Assembly (NCBI RefSeq): GCF_003149535.1
Contig: NZ_QGDB01000005.1
Location: 62,001 to 126,000 of the forward strand
Length of the DNA: 64,000 bases
Direction of reading: 5' to 3'
Source: Falsochrobactrum shanghaiense
GTDB taxonomy: Bacteria > Pseudomonadota > Alphaproteobacteria > Rhizobiales > Rhizobiaceae
Shown here piece after piece: positions 1-11,606 of this stretch; position 1 is the stretch's first letter, and the number at the start of each line of letters is the position of its first letter. A program made the position numbers and the translations under genes. Under the pieces are notes generated by a model that made no database searches, was not told the DNA's origin, and saw nothing but the letters and a program-made list of their open reading frames with translations.

Positions 1-909
1 ACCGATTGACGGAACGCTGATCAGGTCACGGTCGTCGGCAGCACTTGGCAGCGCCGAACCAAACATGACCTTGAGGCGTTCAGCGTCTTCCATACGCGTG
101 GAAAAGCCGCGCGCCACATCCATTGTGACGTGATTACCGCCGATGGCAACCGCATCGGCATGAATGAACTTGCCTTCCGAGAAGACCGAAATCGTCGTGG
201 TGCCGCCGCCCATATCGATACATGCGGCACCCATTTCAGCCTCATCGCCGACCAGCGCCGAAAGGCCGCTGGCATAGGGCGTCGCCACGATGGCTTCGAC
301 CGAAAGATGGCAGCGATTGATGCACAGTTCGAGATTGCGCAAAGGCGCGCTGTCTGCGGTCAGCACATGCATATCGACGCCGAGGCTGTCGCCAAGCATG
401 CCGAGCGGATCGCGAATGCCACGCTCGCCGTCAAGCGTGTATCCAACCGGCAGGGAATGAACCAGATGACGTTCCGCAGCCAGTGCCTGCTTGGCGCCAG
501 CGGCCAGCACACGACGAATATCCGTCGGCTCGACTTCATGTCCGCCCAGATTGATGCTGGCGGTAAAGGTTTCGCTCTTGAGACGCCCTGCGGAAATATT
601 GACGATCAGGCTGTCGACGGTCAGCCCCGCCATGCGCTCCGCCGCATCCACCGCAAGCCGGATCGATTGCTCGGCTGCGTCAAGATCGATGATGACGCCG
701 GATTTGACACCGCGCGAACGCTGATGGCCAATTCCAAGCACTTCCATGCGATGCGTCCTGCCCGGCAGCAGCGGCCCGCTCTCATGCGGACGCAGCCGTG
801 CGATGACGCAGCAAACCTTGCTCGACCCAACATCGAGAACCGTCAGCAGGCGCGCCTTGCGCCCTGACGATCCGCTTGCAGATGATCCCTTGCCGCCAAG
901 TATACTCAT
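1..909 (-). CDS. ftsA: Cell division protein FtsA, N-terminal part (cut by window edge)
   Basis: Actin-like ATPase that anchors the FtsZ ring to the inner membrane and recruits later divisome proteins. The reading frame is open from the ATG at 907-909 to the window edge, 303 codons, so about two thirds of a family protein of roughly 440 residues is present. The N terminus has a Gly/Ser-rich leader and then LLTVLDVGSSKVCCVIA, the phosphate-1 loop of the actin fold. The ATG overlaps the ftsQ stop codon in an ATGA, so it is translationally coupled to ftsQ. ftsZ would be expected just outside the window. Confidence 0.93.
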   Translation of the reverse strand, partial: MSILGGKGSSASGSSGRKARLLTVLDVGSSKVCCVIARLRPHESGPLLPGRTHRMEVLGIGHQRSRGVKSGVIIDLDAAEQSIRLAVDAAERMAGLTVDSLIVNISAGRLKSETFTASINLGGHEVEPTDIRRVLAAGAKQALAAERHLVHSLPVGYTLDGERGIRDPLGMLGDSLGVDMHVLTADSAPLRNLELCINRCHLSVEAIVATPYASGLSALVGDEAEMGAACIDMGGGTTTISVFSEGKFIHADAVAIGGNHVTMDVARGFSTRMEDAERLKVMFGSALPSAADDRDLISVPSIG

Positions 910-1853
910 ACGCGTTGCCCCATGCGGGATAGAATCTTCTTGCGCTCCGCGAGAAATTTCTCGCGTTGCTTCATGCCGCTTGATGTCAGCTGAACCGTCA
1001 CCCGGTCTTCAAGACGCAGATCGACCGATAGAATATCACGCGACAACAGATGCTTTTCGCTGTCGAGACGCTGTACTTGAGCCAGCGCCTTCATCGGCTC
1101 GTTCTCCGGCAGCATGATGCGCACGCCGTTTTCCAGCAGAATATCCCAGCGACGATCCGAAACGCGAATATAGGCGCGCGCCTTTTCGGCAAGCGCCGGA
1201 TAGGCGGCGACTTCATCGATGAAGCCCTTGACGCGCTTTTCCGCGCCCTCGCCCACCACCAGCGGCAGCGAATTATAGCGACCCGCCCGAAAGGGCACGA
1301 TCATGTCGCCCGCTTCATCGATCAGCGAAAGCTCCTTGTCGTTCTGCCAGATCGCGAACGGCTTGCGCTCTTGCAGCGAGACCAGCACCGTACTCGGATA
1401 GACCTTGCGGATTTCCGCACTTTCCACCCATGGCAATTGCGCGATGGATTGACGCGCGGATTCCGCACTCAGGCCGACCAGCGACGTTTCACCGTCCAGA
1501 CCGAGCTGCCCGAGAATGTCGATGTCGGAAATCTCGTGATTTCCGGCAACCTTGACGTTTTCGATGGCAAAGCCCAGCGTCGAAGCCGTCGCCTTGATCA
1601 TCTCCTGCGAATGGCCGCCAAGGACCATGCCATAAATGCCGGTTGCGCCGAGAAAACCCAGCATGCCGATCGTGCCCGCATAACGCGGAATATTCACATT
1701 GCCCTGAAACAGCCGGGCAGCGAAGCGGAAGGGCTTGCGCAGATAACGCGGCAGGACGAAGGCCGCGCCCGATGCACCCTGCATCGCGCCTGCACGCCTG
1801 TATCCATCAGATCTGCCATTCAGCGCAAACAAGATGCGTCCTCCACCATCCAA
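906..1853 (-). CDS. ftsQ: Cell division protein FtsQ
   Basis: Bitopic divisome protein linking early and late division proteins. 315 residues: a basic cytoplasmic N terminus, one membrane segment near residues 60-80 ([19 protein letters not shown]), then a POTRA domain ([21 protein letters not shown]) and the FtsQ beta domain. The listed start overlaps the end of ddl by 34 bases; internal starts (TTG near 1832, Met in MQGASG) are also possible because the N-terminal tail is poorly conserved. It lies between ddl and ftsA, as in other alphaproteobacteria. Confidence 0.92.
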   Translation of the reverse strand: MDGGGRILFALNGRSDGYRRAGAMQGASGAAFVLPRYLRKPFRFAARLFQGNVNIPRYAGTIGMLGFLGATGIYGMVLGGHSQEMIKATASTLGFAIENVKVAGNHEISDIDILGQLGLDGETSLVGLSAESARQSIAQLPWVESAEIRKVYPSTVLVSLQERKPFAIWQNDKELSLIDEAGDMIVPFRAGRYNSLPLVVGEGAEKRVKGFIDEVAAYPALAEKARAYIRVSDRRWDILLENGVRIMLPENEPMKALAQVQRLDSEKHLLSRDILSVDLRLEDRVTVQLTSSGMKQREKFLAERKKILSRMGQRV

Positions 1854-2755
1854 CTCAACAATTCACCAAAAGAGATACCTGCCGCCCGGGCAATATCAGG
1901 CACAAGCGAGGTCGGCGTCATTCCCGGCTGCGTGTTCACTTCCAGCCAGATCACCTCACCTTCCTCGGAAAAACGGTCATCGAAACGAAAGTCTGATCGA
2001 CTGACGCCCCGACACCCGATCGCCCGATGCGCCGTAAGGGCCATTGTTTGTATTTTTTGGTAAATATTTGGTGAAATTTTCGCCGGACATTCATGTCTTG
2101 ATGCTCCGGCAACGTATTTTGAATCATAATCGTAGAACTGATGTCCTACCGGGATGATCTCGCAGACATCCATCGCGCGATCGCCCATCACGGCGCAAGT
2201 CAGTTCGCGACCGGCGACATAGCGCTCGACCATGACCTCATCGCCATATTTCCAGTCAGCAGAGCCGATTACCTGCGGCGGATGCGATTGATCTTCTTTG
2301 ACGATCACCACGCCGAAGCTTGAGCCTTCACGCACCGGCTTGACCACATAAGGCGGCTCCATCGGATGCTCCGACCCGATGTCGAAACGGTTCATCAGCC
2401 GCGATGGCGCGACAATGACGCCAGCCGCCGCCGCCACTTTCTTCGCGCGATCCTTGTCCATGGCCAGTGCAGACGCCAGCACCCCCGAATGCGTGTAGGG
2501 AATCTGGAGATATTCGAGAACGCCCTGAATAGCGCCGTCTTCACCGAACGGCCCATGCAGCGCATTGAACGCCACATCCGGCTTGAGCGCCGCCAGCACA
2601 CTCGCCACATCACGGTCGACATCGACGGTGGTAACACGATAACCGATTTCTTCGAGCGTCTTTGCGCAAGCCTTGCCCGACGAGAGGCTGACAGGGCGCT
2701 CCGAAGAGAATCCCCCCATCAAAACGGCAACATGCTTTCCAGCCATGTCTGTCAT
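1820..2755 (-). CDS. ddl: D-alanine--D-alanine ligase
   Basis: Cytoplasmic ATP-grasp ligase making the D-Ala-D-Ala dipeptide that MurF adds to the muramyl tripeptide. 311 residues, a normal family length. Visible motifs: [17 protein letters not shown] at the N terminus, [15 protein letters not shown], the ATP-grasp stretch [15 protein letters not shown], and the metal-binding end [17 protein letters not shown]. Translation may start at the first Met or at the Met of MAGKHV four residues in. The 232-base space upstream holds a hairpin after murB and a CtrA/CcrM-like site, so ddl-ftsQ-ftsA probably has its own promoter. Confidence 0.96.
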   Translation of the reverse strand: MTDMAGKHVAVLMGGFSSERPVSLSSGKACAKTLEEIGYRVTTVDVDRDVASVLAALKPDVAFNALHGPFGEDGAIQGVLEYLQIPYTHSGVLASALAMDKDRAKKVAAAAGVIVAPSRLMNRFDIGSEHPMEPPYVVKPVREGSSFGVVIVKEDQSHPPQVIGSADWKYGDEVMVERYVAGRELTCAVMGDRAMDVCEIIPVGHQFYDYDSKYVAGASRHECPAKISPNIYQKIQTMALTAHRAIGCRGVSRSDFRFDDRFSEEGEVIWLEVNTQPGMTPTSLVPDIARAAGISFGELLSWMVEDASCLR

Positions 2756-2843
2756 CCCCTCTGCGCATCCCCTGCGCTCGCATCAAAAATTCCAGCAGCC
2801 CGGCGGCGCAAGCCGCAGACGCCCACAGCAGAAAAATCCTGCC

Positions 2844-2891
2844 GAATCAAATCACTGTCCGGTTAACCATAAAGAATCAGAGGATTGATTC
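2844..2891 (-). promoter_or_regulatory. Putative CtrA half-site with three CcrM (GANTC) sites upstream of ddl
   Basis: TTAACCAT at 2863-2870 matches the CtrA half-site used in Caulobacter and Brucella cell-cycle promoters. It is flanked by GANTC sites at 2844-2848, 2874-2878 and 2887-2891. The group sits about 90-135 bases upstream of the ddl start. CtrA/CcrM control of ftsQA-type promoters is known in Caulobacter; its operation here is inferred. Confidence 0.45.
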
Positions 2892-2955
2892 CGTGGCAAG
2901 TCCCCTTGAAGGGAGAACACCATTCACCATTGCGCCTGAAGCGCAAAAAAACCCG

Positions 2956-2976
2956 GTAAAACAGGGGGAAACCCCC
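2956..2976 (-). terminator. Possible terminator after murB
   Basis: On the minus strand five G, a TTT loop and five C are followed by TGTTTTACC and then another T-run, just after the murB stop codon. A short but GC-only stem; it would separate the murE-murB part of the cluster from ddl-ftsQ-ftsA. Confidence 0.4.
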
Positions 2977-2987
2977 ATATGTTAAAA

Positions 2988-3950
2988 TTAAACTTTTCCT
3001 AAAAATTCCTCGACCTGTCCGCCTTCCCGAAACAATCCAAGCCGCTTGATTTCCCACTGAAGGCGAATGCCGGAATTGTCATAAACCTTGACGCGAATTG
3101 TTTCGCCCAGCGTTTCCAGATCATGACCCGTGGCCGCATCCGTATTGATCATGAAATTGCAATGCAGTTCGGACATTTGCGCGCCGCCAACCCGCAGCCC
3201 GCGTCCGCCCGCCTTGTCGATCTCTTTCCACGCCGACGACCCCTCCGGATTCTTGAAGGTCGAACCGCCGGTCCTCTCGCGCACTGGTTGCACGGTCTCG
3301 CGATGGTTTTGTACTTCATCCATCGCCTGCCTGATTTCTTCCCGATCGCCAGGATCGCCTTCGAACAAGGCAGAAGTAAAAATCAGCCCGGGCGCCGCGG
3401 AAGAATGCCGATAGGCATATCCCATATCGGCATTGGAAAGCACATGCAGATTGCCCTTGCGATCGAGCGCGCGCACTTCCACCACCCTTTCGCGGGTCTC
3501 AACACCATTTGCGCCGGCATTCATGCGCAATGCACCGCCAATCCCGCCCGGAATTCCGTGATAGAAATGAAAGCCTGCAAGTCCCGCATCAAGCGCTGCT
3601 GCGGCCAATCGCTTGTCGGGCGCTGCCGCTCCTGCCCGCAACTGCCTGTCGGAAACCTGCCCGACCTCACCAAAACCCTTCGCCGAAAGCCGCACGACAA
3701 AACCCGGAATACCGCCGTCGCGCACCAGAAGATTGGAGCCTATACCCACTACCATGACGGGAAATTCTTCCGGCACCGCTTGCAGGAAGGCCGCCAGATC
3801 TTCTTCGTCTGCGGGCTGGAACAGAACCTGGGCCGGACCACCGGCACGAAACCAGGTGATCTTGTCCATACCGGCATCCGGCATCAGCCTGCCGCGCAGT
3901 TTCGACAGCCTGCCGTCGAGCTTTCCGAGAAGCGCTTCGCCGCTTTCCAT
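2988..3950 (-). CDS. murB: UDP-N-acetylenolpyruvoylglucosamine reductase MurB
   Basis: FAD/NADPH enzyme reducing UDP-GlcNAc-enolpyruvate to UDP-MurNAc in the cytoplasm. 320 residues. Visible are [14 protein letters not shown] (FAD domain), [35 protein letters not shown] and the catalytic-region [10 protein letters not shown]. The start touches the murC stop by one base, so the genes are coupled. Downstream lies the only sizeable gap inside the cluster. Confidence 0.97.
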   Translation of the reverse strand: MESGEALLGKLDGRLSKLRGRLMPDAGMDKITWFRAGGPAQVLFQPADEEDLAAFLQAVPEEFPVMVVGIGSNLLVRDGGIPGFVVRLSAKGFGEVGQVSDRQLRAGAAAPDKRLAAAALDAGLAGFHFYHGIPGGIGGALRMNAGANGVETRERVVEVRALDRKGNLHVLSNADMGYAYRHSSAAPGLIFTSALFEGDPGDREEIRQAMDEVQNHRETVQPVRERTGGSTFKNPEGSSAWKEIDKAGGRGLRVGGAQMSELHCNFMINTDAATGHDLETLGETIRVKVYDNSGIRLQWEIKRLGLFREGGQVEEFLGKV

Positions 3951-5356
3951 TATTTCTTACCTTGTTCAGCCAATTCCTGTGGGAGAGCATAGGCCCATTG
4001 CGTGATATTTCCTGCACCAAGGCAGACAACGAAATCATCCGGTTCGGCAATGGAAGCGACAAGCGGGGCAATGTCCTCCGGCCCGTTTATATGGCGGGCA
4101 TCACGATGGCCTGCGGTCTTGATGCGCGATACCAGCGCTGCTGAATCAACTCCTTCGATGGCCTCTTCGCCTGCCGCGTACACCGGCGTGATGATGACCG
4201 TATCCGCATCGTTGAAACATGCCGCGAATTCATCAAACAGGCTGTGCAGACGCGTATAGCGATGCGGCTGCATGATGCCGATCACCCGGCCTTTCGCAGC
4301 CTCGCGCGCCGCTTTCAGAACCGCCCGGATTTCGACCGGGTGATGGCCGTAATCATCGAATATCTCGACGCCGTTCCATGTGCCCGTATGGGTGAAGCGA
4401 CGCTTGACGCCGCCAAATCCGGCCAAACCGCGCCGAATATCATCGGCAGGAATTCCCAGCTCATGCGCGACCGCAATGGCGGCTGTAGCATTGGATACGT
4501 TATGCAGCCCCGGCATGGGCAGACGCAGATCGGTGATTTTGGTTGTCTCGCCCTTGCGCGAGCGGATGATCACATCGAAAAGACTGACGGCTCCATCCAT
4601 ACGATGATTTAGAAAACGCACATCAGCCTGCGGGTTCTGGCCATAGGTGATGATGCGGCGATCCTCGATACGGCTGACCAGCGCCTGCACTTCCGGGTGA
4701 TCGAGACACATCACACCGAAACCATAAAAGGGAACATTCTCGACAAACTGGCGGAAAGCTGCCCGCACATTGTCGAAGCTGCCATAATGATCGAGATGCT
4801 CGGGATCGATATTGGTAATAACCGCAATATCCGCCGGAAGCTTGAGGAAAGTGCCGTCGCTTTCGTCGGCTTCGACGACCATCCAGTCGCCCTCGCCCAT
4901 GCGCGCATTGGTGCCATAGGCATTGATGATGCCGCCATTGATGACGGTCGGATCGAGATGGCCTGCATCGAGCAAAGCGGCCACCATGGATGTGGTCGTC
5001 GTCTTGCCGTGCGTGCCGCCGATGGCGATTGCGTGACGAAACCGCATGAGTTCCGCCAGCATTTCAGCCCGCCGCACGATGGGCAGCAGCTTCTCATGCG
5101 CCGCCACAAGTTCCGGGTTGTTCTTCTTGATGGCCGTCGATACGACAACGACCTCGGCATCGCCCAGATTGTCGGCCTTTTGTCCGACAAAGACCTCAAT
5201 GCCCAGATCGCGCAGGCGCTGCACATTGGCGCTGTCCGACTGATCCGAACCCTGCACCTTGTAGCCAAGATTGTGCAGCACTTCCGCAATGCCGCTCATG
5301 CCGATGCCGCCGATCCCGATAAAATGGACAAGCCCGATATTCAGCGGCATTTTCAT
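3950..5356 (-). CDS. murC: UDP-N-acetylmuramate--L-alanine ligase MurC
   Basis: ATP-dependent ligase adding L-Ala to UDP-MurNAc. 468 residues with the three Mur-ligase domains: an N-terminal Rossmann motif [12 protein letters not shown], the P-loop [10 protein letters not shown] at about residues 114-123, the central [12 protein letters not shown], and the C-terminal [12 protein letters not shown] and PHRYTRL. Starts four bases before the end of murG (ATGA-type overlap) and ends against murB. Confidence 0.98.
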   Translation of the reverse strand: MKMPLNIGLVHFIGIGGIGMSGIAEVLHNLGYKVQGSDQSDSANVQRLRDLGIEVFVGQKADNLGDAEVVVVSTAIKKNNPELVAAHEKLLPIVRRAEMLAELMRFRHAIAIGGTHGKTTTTSMVAALLDAGHLDPTVINGGIINAYGTNARMGEGDWMVVEADESDGTFLKLPADIAVITNIDPEHLDHYGSFDNVRAAFRQFVENVPFYGFGVMCLDHPEVQALVSRIEDRRIITYGQNPQADVRFLNHRMDGAVSLFDVIIRSRKGETTKITDLRLPMPGLHNVSNATAAIAVAHELGIPADDIRRGLAGFGGVKRRFTHTGTWNGVEIFDDYGHHPVEIRAVLKAAREAAKGRVIGIMQPHRYTRLHSLFDEFAACFNDADTVIITPVYAAGEEAIEGVDSAALVSRIKTAGHRDARHINGPEDIAPLVASIAEPDDFVVCLGAGNITQWAYALPQELAEQGKK

Positions 5357-6495
5357 GGCTGTTTTCCTTTTTTCAATTCCTGAACTGTTCTGCCTGCTGC
5401 AATAGCTTCTGCCAGATCGGCGAGCAACCGTGCCGCATCCGGCTTACCCACGCTTTTTGCGGCTTTTGCCTGTTGTTCAAGTCTTTTGGGCTCATTTATG
5501 GCCCGGCTGATAATATCGGCAAGCCGTTGCGCCGTCAGATCTGCTTGCCGCACGACTTCGCATCCGCCTGCCGCAGCAAGTGCAGCCGCATTCGCTGCCT
5601 GATCATGATCAAGCGCATGCGGAAACGGAACCAGCATGGCCGGACGGCCTATGGCTGCAATTTCCGACACTGTCGATGCACCGGAACGGGAAATGACGAA
5701 ATGCGCATTGGCAATATGCATCGGCATATCATCGAAGAACGCGGCGACGTCGGCGGGAACGCCCAATTCCTCATAAGCCTTGCGAACGGAAGCCTCATTT
5801 TCCTTGCGGGCTTGCTGTACGATCGACAGACGCGCACGATCTTGCTGAGACAAAAGCGCAACCGCTTGGGGAATGGCATTGGAAAAGAACTGTGCGCCCT
5901 GGCTTCCACCAAAAACCAGCAGCCGGAACGCCTCACCGGCCTGCACTGTTTTATAGGGAATATTAGCGGCCTTTAAAACCTGCGGGCGCACCGGATTGCC
6001 GGTTATGACCGTCTTGGCGGCATAGGCTCCGCCGCTGCCTTCGGGCAAAAAGCCCCCGGCAATAGCCTTCACACGCGCGGCCAGTCCTTTATTGGCGCGG
6101 CCCATAACCGCATTCTGCTCATGGATGAGGCTTGGTATGCCCATATTGCCTGCCGCATATAATGGCGGCAGGGTCGGATAACCGCCAAAGCCTGCAACAA
6201 GCTTGGGTTTCAGACGCCGGAACAGTTTGCGCGAATCGAGATTGCCCTGCCACAAAGACCAGAATGTGCGCGCCAGAGCGATTGGGTTGCGCCCGGAAAC
6301 GGTTGCCGAGCGGATGACATGGACATGATCGCCGCTGAATGCACCGGCAAAGCGTTGAGCACGGGCATCCGTTGCCAGATGCACATCCCAGCCCCGCGAT
6401 TTCAGTTCATGCGCCAGCGCTTCTGCCGGGAAAAGATGGCCACCCGTTCCTCCTGCAGCCACGACGATTACGCCCCTGTTCGCTAAACCGCTCAT
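5353..6495 (-). CDS. murG: Lipid II-forming N-acetylglucosaminyltransferase MurG
   Basis: Membrane-associated GT-B (GT28) enzyme transferring GlcNAc from UDP-GlcNAc to lipid I. 380 residues. The first Gly-rich loop is [20 protein letters not shown], the acceptor side has [10 protein letters not shown], and the donor-binding half has [12 protein letters not shown] and [26 protein letters not shown]. Seven bases separate it from ftsW and it overlaps murC by four. Confidence 0.98.
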   Translation of the reverse strand: MSGLANRGVIVVAAGGTGGHLFPAEALAHELKSRGWDVHLATDARAQRFAGAFSGDHVHVIRSATVSGRNPIALARTFWSLWQGNLDSRKLFRRLKPKLVAGFGGYPTLPPLYAAGNMGIPSLIHEQNAVMGRANKGLAARVKAIAGGFLPEGSGGAYAAKTVITGNPVRPQVLKAANIPYKTVQAGEAFRLLVFGGSQGAQFFSNAIPQAVALLSQQDRARLSIVQQARKENEASVRKAYEELGVPADVAAFFDDMPMHIANAHFVISRSGASTVSEIAAIGRPAMLVPFPHALDHDQAANAAALAAAGGCEVVRQADLTAQRLADIISRAINEPKRLEQQAKAAKSVGKPDAARLLADLAEAIAAGRTVQELKKGKQP

Positions 6496-6502
6496 GATTC
6501 CC

Positions 6503-7651
6503 TCACAAAACCGGCACGCGTTCGCCCATGCCCACCGTATGGGTCATGCGGGCTTCCGGGCGACGACGCGTGAGCGCCAGAAGAATGCCCATGGTGATTG
6601 CAATTGCGATGAGCGACGAGCCGCCATAGGAAATAAATGGCAGTGTCATGCCCTTTGCAGGCATCAGATGCAGGTTCACCGCCATATTGATGATCGACTG
6701 AAAGCCAAACAGGATCACGATGCCGGATATGCCAAGGCGCGTGAATGGATCGCGTTCGCGCATGGCGATGGACAGCCCCCGCACCACGATGAAGGCAAAC
6801 AGCAGCATGATGATGATGCACAAAATGATGCCATATTCTTCGGCAGCGACCGAAAAGATAAAGTCCGTATGGCTATCGGGAATAATGCGCTTGACGGTGC
6901 CTTCCCCCGGCCCCTGCCCGAACCAGCCACCGCGCAGGATTGCCTCCCGCCCCATATCCACCTGAAACGTGTCACCCTCGCCCGTCAGGAAGCGATTGAC
7001 GCGTCCCGCGACGTGATCGAACATCAAATAAGCGCTTATGGCACCGCAAACGGCAACGCCGCCGAGCATAATGATCCAGAACATCGGCAACCCGGCCAGA
7101 AAGAACATCGCGCCCCATGTGCCTGCCGTCAGGATGGTTTGGCCCAGATCGGGCTGGAGAACCAGAAGTGCGGCTACAATGCCGAACAACAGCATCGCCA
7201 GAAAATTGCCCGGCATTTCGCCGCCGCGTTCACGCTCCGAAAACAGCCATGCGCAGATGACCACGAATGCAGGCTTCATGAATTCGGATGGCTGAATGGA
7301 AATGCCCAGAATACTGACCCAGCGCCGTGCACCCTTGACCTCTACGCCAAAAAACAGCGCCATCACCATCAGCACCAGCGCCACGCCAAGCAGGGCAAGG
7401 GCAAATCGCCTGATCTGGCGCGGCGAAAAAAACGAGACGCCGATCATCACAATGACGGCAGGCACCATGAAGACGATCTGCCTCTCGACGAAATGAAAAC
7501 CATCAAGGCCGATGCGCTGGGCGACGGCGGGGCTCGCGGCAAAGGACAGGAGCACACCAAGCCCCATCAGGGCCAGGCACGCGGCCAGGAAGTAACGGTC
7601 GATCGTCCACCACCAATTGGCGACAGGACCACGGTCAACGCGACTTACCAT
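6503..7651 (-). CDS. ftsW: SEDS peptidoglycan polymerase FtsW
   Basis: Polytopic inner-membrane glycosyltransferase polymerising lipid II at the septum with FtsI. 382 residues with about ten hydrophobic segments. SEDS features seen: [27 protein letters not shown] and, near the C terminus, [17 protein letters not shown]. The start shares one base with the murD stop. Long open frames on the opposite strand here are antisense shadows. Confidence 0.97.
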   Translation of the reverse strand: MVSRVDRGPVANWWWTIDRYFLAACLALMGLGVLLSFAASPAVAQRIGLDGFHFVERQIVFMVPAVIVMIGVSFFSPRQIRRFALALLGVALVLMVMALFFGVEVKGARRWVSILGISIQPSEFMKPAFVVICAWLFSERERGGEMPGNFLAMLLFGIVAALLVLQPDLGQTILTAGTWGAMFFLAGLPMFWIIMLGGVAVCGAISAYLMFDHVAGRVNRFLTGEGDTFQVDMGREAILRGGWFGQGPGEGTVKRIIPDSHTDFIFSVAAEEYGIILCIIIMLLFAFIVVRGLSIAMRERDPFTRLGISGIVILFGFQSIINMAVNLHLMPAKGMTLPFISYGGSSLIAIAITMGILLALTRRRPEARMTHTVGMGERVPVL

Positions 7652-9054
7652 CAGCTTTTCCCTTCGATTGCAGTGACCCCGGCAAGCGACAACACGGCGG
7701 CGCGGAAAGCATCGCCGCGCTTTTCAAAATTTGGAAACTGGTCAAAACTGGCGCAGGCAGGCGAAAGAAGCACGACCGGCTCTGCCGCTGCATCATTGCC
7801 TGCATCCCGCGCCGCGTGCTCGACCGCAACATCCAGCCTGTCGGAAATCTCGAACGGCACCGCATCGCCCAGCGTCGCCGCAAATTGCGCCGCAGCCTCG
7901 CCGATCAGATAGGCTTTGGCAATGCGCGGAAAGAAACCCGCCAATGCGGAAATTCCGCCGCTCTTGGGAACTCCCCCGGCAATCCAGTAAATATTCTGCG
8001 AAAACGATGAGAGCGCAGGCGCAGTCGCCTCAGCATTGGTCGCCTTGGAATCGTTTACAAACAATACCTTGCCGCGGTGCCCCACCTGCTCCATGCGGTG
8101 CGCAAGGCCGGGAAAGCTGCGAAGGCCGTCACGAATTTCGTCAAGGCTCAGGCCCACTGCAAGACAGGCGGAAACCGCCGCCAGCGCATTCTGCGCATTA
8201 TGCGCCCCGCGCAAAGAGCCTATGCCATTGAGCGAGGCCAGCGCCTCAACCCGGCCTTCCTTGCTGAAAAACAGATCAGACCCTTCGGCGAAATAACCGC
8301 TCTCCAGCCGCTGGTCCTTGGAGATACGCGCAACATTGACGCCCTGCGCTTCCAGCTGGTCTGAAATCGCCGCGCAATAAGCGTCATCCATGCCGATTAT
8401 CGCCGTATCGCTTGCCGCCACCAGCCGTTTCTTGATCGCCGCATAGTTTTCCATCGAACCATGCCGATCAAGGTGATCGGGCGTAAGGTTGAGCAGAATA
8501 CCAGCGGTCGGATTCAGCGAAGGCGCCAGATCGATCTGGTAGGATGAACATTCAATCACATAAAATCGGCTCAGTGCAGGCGGCTCAAGCGTCAATATCG
8601 CTGTGCCGATATTGCCGCCAAGCTGCAGGTCGCGGCCAGATGTCTTGATGATATGGGCAATCAGCGCCGTGGTGGTCGATTTGCCATTCGTGCCGGTAAT
8701 GGCGATGAACGGGCAATCCGGTGCAATATGATTGCGCTCGCGCGCGAAAAGCTCCACATCGCCGATGATCTCCACGCCTGCCGCATGCGCCAGTTCCACG
8801 CTCCAATGCGGCTTTGGATGGGTCAGCGGCACGCCCGGCGAAAGCACAAAGGCGGAGAATTGCGACCAGTCCGCCTGCCTCAGATCACCGGTTGCGATGC
8901 CCGCATCCTGCGCGCGGGCGACACTGTCGGGGTTATCGTCCCAGGCAATGATCTTCGCCCCGCCCGCCACAATGGCTTTGGCCGTGGCAATGCCCGACCC
9001 GCCCAGTCCGAAGAGGGCGACTGTCTGATCTTTGAGGGCGGTGATCGGGATCAT
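7651..9054 (-). CDS. murD: UDP-N-acetylmuramoylalanine--D-glutamate ligase MurD
   Basis: Adds D-Glu to UDP-MurNAc-L-Ala. 467 residues. N-terminal nucleotide-binding fold [19 protein letters not shown] loop [17 protein letters not shown], central [13 protein letters not shown], and C-terminal [11 protein letters not shown] and [11 protein letters not shown]. Located between mraY and ftsW as in other rhizobiales; 11 bases separate it from mraY. Confidence 0.98.
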   Translation of the reverse strand: MIPITALKDQTVALFGLGGSGIATAKAIVAGGAKIIAWDDNPDSVARAQDAGIATGDLRQADWSQFSAFVLSPGVPLTHPKPHWSVELAHAAGVEIIGDVELFARERNHIAPDCPFIAITGTNGKSTTTALIAHIIKTSGRDLQLGGNIGTAILTLEPPALSRFYVIECSSYQIDLAPSLNPTAGILLNLTPDHLDRHGSMENYAAIKKRLVAASDTAIIGMDDAYCAAISDQLEAQGVNVARISKDQRLESGYFAEGSDLFFSKEGRVEALASLNGIGSLRGAHNAQNALAAVSACLAVGLSLDEIRDGLRSFPGLAHRMEQVGHRGKVLFVNDSKATNAEATAPALSSFSQNIYWIAGGVPKSGGISALAGFFPRIAKAYLIGEAAAQFAATLGDAVPFEISDRLDVAVEHAARDAGNDAAAEPVVLLSPACASFDQFPNFEKRGDAFRAAVLSLAGVTAIEGKS

Positions 9055-9065
9055 TTTCGTGCCTG

Positions 9066-10154
9066 TTACCTGAGCTTCAATGTGGAAAGGCCGATCATGG
9101 CCAGAATGATCGCCACGATCCAGAACCGGATCACAACCTGACTTTCCGTCCAGCCTTTCTTTTCAAAATGATGATGGATGGGCGCCATCAGGAAAACGCG
9201 CTTTCCCGTCAGCTTGAACGAGCCGACCTGAATGATGACCGAAAGCGCCTCGACCACGAACAGGCCGCCGATGATCGCAAGCACGATTTCATGCTTGGTC
9301 GCAACCGCGACTGTGCCGAGCATACCGCCCAGCGCCAGCGAACCCGTATCGCCCATGAAGATTGCAGCCGGCGGCGCATTGAACCACAGAAAACCAAGCC
9401 CCGCGCCAATCACCGCACCCAGCACGACAGCGAGTTCGCCTGTGCCCGGAACAAAGTGGATTTGCAGATAATCGGCAAAGATCGCATTGCCCGAAAGATA
9501 GGCGATAAAGCCGAAGGATGCAGCCGCGACCATCACCGGCACGATGGCGAGGCCGTCGAGACCATCGGTAAGGTTGACCGCATTTCCTGCGCCAACCATC
9601 ACGAAAGCGGCTACCGGAATGAAGAACCAGCCGAGATTGAGGACAAATTGCTTGACGAACGGAAATGTCAGCGATGAGGAAAACGGCTCCTGCCCCGCGC
9701 GCATGATGATGAAGGCGGCAATCGCTGCGATCAGGAATTCGATGGCCAGCCGCGACTTGCCGGAAAAGCCTTTGTCCGATTGTTTGGTGACTTTGAGATA
9801 ATCATCATAAAAGCCGATAGCGCCGAAGCCGACCGTAACTATCAGCACGACCCAGACATACACGCTGGAAAGATTGGCCCATAACAGGCACGAAACCAGA
9901 ATGCCAGTCATGATCATCAGCCCGCCCATGGTGGGCGTTCCGGCCTTCTTGAAATGGGTTTGCGGTCCATCGGCGCGGATAGGCTGGCCCTTTCCCTGCC
10001 GGGAACGCAGCGAATTGATGATGGTCGGGCCGAACAGAAAGACGATCAGCGCCGAAGTAATCATCGCGCCGCCGGTGCGGAACGTGATGTAGCGGAACAC
10101 GTTGAACGGCGTCACATATTCGGCAAAGATCGTAAGAAGCATCAACATATGCAA
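9066..10154 (-). CDS. mraY: Phospho-N-acetylmuramoyl-pentapeptide transferase MraY
   Basis: Integral membrane enzyme transferring phospho-MurNAc-pentapeptide to undecaprenyl phosphate (lipid I). 362 residues, about ten membrane segments. Catalytic motifs: GTPTMGGLM, the double aspartate in [38 protein letters not shown], and [12 protein letters not shown] near the end. The Met two residues downstream (MLMLL) is an equally good start. Confidence 0.98.
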   Translation of the reverse strand: MHMLMLLTIFAEYVTPFNVFRYITFRTGGAMITSALIVFLFGPTIINSLRSRQGKGQPIRADGPQTHFKKAGTPTMGGLMIMTGILVSCLLWANLSSVYVWVVLIVTVGFGAIGFYDDYLKVTKQSDKGFSGKSRLAIEFLIAAIAAFIIMRAGQEPFSSSLTFPFVKQFVLNLGWFFIPVAAFVMVGAGNAVNLTDGLDGLAIVPVMVAAASFGFIAYLSGNAIFADYLQIHFVPGTGELAVVLGAVIGAGLGFLWFNAPPAAIFMGDTGSLALGGMLGTVAVATKHEIVLAIIGGLFVVEALSVIIQVGSFKLTGKRVFLMAPIHHHFEKKGWTESQVVIRFWIVAIILAMIGLSTLKLR

Positions 10155-10172
10155 TAAACCCTCAAAAGCCGC

Positions 10173-11606
10173 CTATTCGGCGGGTGTCGCCGGCGGGAAC
10201 CTGCCTCGCAAAGTCTTGACGATCAGGGAAAAGCCAATCCCCTTGGACGACTTCACCATGACGACATCGCCGGGGCGGACCGCCTTGACCACGAGCGGCA
10301 CCAGATCCTCAGTGCTCTGCCTGTACTCGACATGAATTTCAACTGGCAATGCATTTTTAAGCACTGCCATTTCACGCCCGCCGATATAAAGCGCGTTCAC
10401 CTGCGCATCGACGATCGGACGGGCAAGATCGGCATGAAGCTTGCCCGACTGCCGCCCAAGTTCCAGCATGTCCCCCAGAACAGCGATGCGGCGACCGCGC
10501 GGCCCGACGGGAGGCGTTGCCTGCAATAGCGCCAGCGATGCCCGCATCGATGTCGGATTGGCGTTGTAACTCTCATCGATCAGCGTGAAGGTGCCGCCAT
10601 CGGGATGTTCAAGCTGATATTGCGCACCGCGTCCGCTTTCCGCCGTCAGCGTCGCCATTGCGATGGCTACCTTGGCCATGTCCGCGCCAGCCAGATGGGC
10701 AGCACCTAAAACCCCGAGCATATTCTGCACGATATGCCGCCCCGGTATTCCGGTTTTGATCACGGCTTCTTCGTCACCGATCCTGACCGTCATGCACGAG
10801 CAGCCGGGAAACAGCTTTACCTCGCGCAGCCGGTAATCGGAGCGCGCATTCGCGCCGAATGTCGCAATATGTTCGACCCCGGCCTTTTGCGCCAGTTCTT
10901 CTAGCTGCCTGAAACGCTTGTCATCACGGTTGAGCAATACGTAGCCGCCCGGCAGAACGCCTTCAAAAATCTCCGCCTTGGCCGTGGCGATCTCTTCCAG
11001 ATTGGCGAAATGACCAAGGTGAGCGGGGGCAATAAGCGTAATCAGCGCAATATGCGGTCGTACCATCTTCACCAGAGGGCGAATCTCGCCATGATGGTTC
11101 ATGCCGATTTCGAAGATACCGTAATCACTATCCGCAGGCATGCGGGCAAGCGTCAGCGGCACACCCCAATGATTGTTGAAGGATGCGGCAGAAGCGTGAA
11201 CCTTGCCCGAACCCGACAGAACCTGCCGCAGGGCTTCCTTGGTCGTCGTCTTGCCGACCGAACCTGTCACGGCGATGATCTGTGCCTTCGAGCGCGCCCG
11301 TGACGCGATGCCGAGCTTGATCAGTGCCTCAAGCACATCTTCGACCACTATCATCGGCACCTTGAGATTGCCGAAAGCCGGAAGCCGCGATTCATTGACG
11401 ACAAGCAGACCCGCGCCTGCCGCCATCGCCGCCGTCGCAAAATCATGGCCGTCGAACTGGTCGCCCTTGATGGCAAAAAAGGCTTCGCCTTCCCTCAGCG
11501 TGCGGCTGTCGATGGAAATGCCGGTAATGCCGACAGGAAGCGATCCGAAAGGACGCCCCTCCATCGCTTCGACCATATCGGCGGATGTCCAGAGCCAGTC
11601 GCTCAT
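10173..11606 (-). CDS. murF: UDP-N-acetylmuramoyl-tripeptide--D-alanyl-D-alanine ligase MurF
   Basis: Final cytoplasmic ligase of the UDP-MurNAc-pentapeptide pathway, joining the dipeptide made by Ddl. 477 residues: N-terminal substrate domain ([23 protein letters not shown]), ATP loop [41 protein letters not shown] and VLGDMLELG. Overlaps murE by four bases. Confidence 0.98.
   Translation of the reverse strand: MSDWLWTSADMVEAMEGRPFGSLPVGITGISIDSRTLREGEAFFAIKGDQFDGHDFATAAMAAGAGLLVVNESRLPAFGNLKVPMIVVEDVLEALIKLGIASRARSKAQIIAVTGSVGKTTTKEALRQVLSGSGKVHASAASFNNHWGVPLTLARMPADSDYGIFEIGMNHHGEIRPLVKMVRPHIALITLIAPAHLGHFANLEEIATAKAEIFEGVLPGGYVLLNRDDKRFRQLEELAQKAGVEHIATFGANARSDYRLREVKLFPGCSCMTVRIGDEEAVIKTGIPGRHIVQNMLGVLGAAHLAGADMAKVAIAMATLTAESGRGAQYQLEHPDGGTFTLIDESYNANPTSMRASLALLQATPPVGPRGRRIAVLGDMLELGRQSGKLHADLARPIVDAQVNALYIGGREMAVLKNALPVEIHVEYRQSTEDLVPLVVKAVRPGDVVMVKSSKGIGFSLIVKTLRGRFPPATPAE

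Noticed and set aside
6494-7912. 472-codon open frame antisense to ftsW and murD
   Set aside because: His/Gln/Arg-rich shadow frame with no family character; ftsW and murD are clear.
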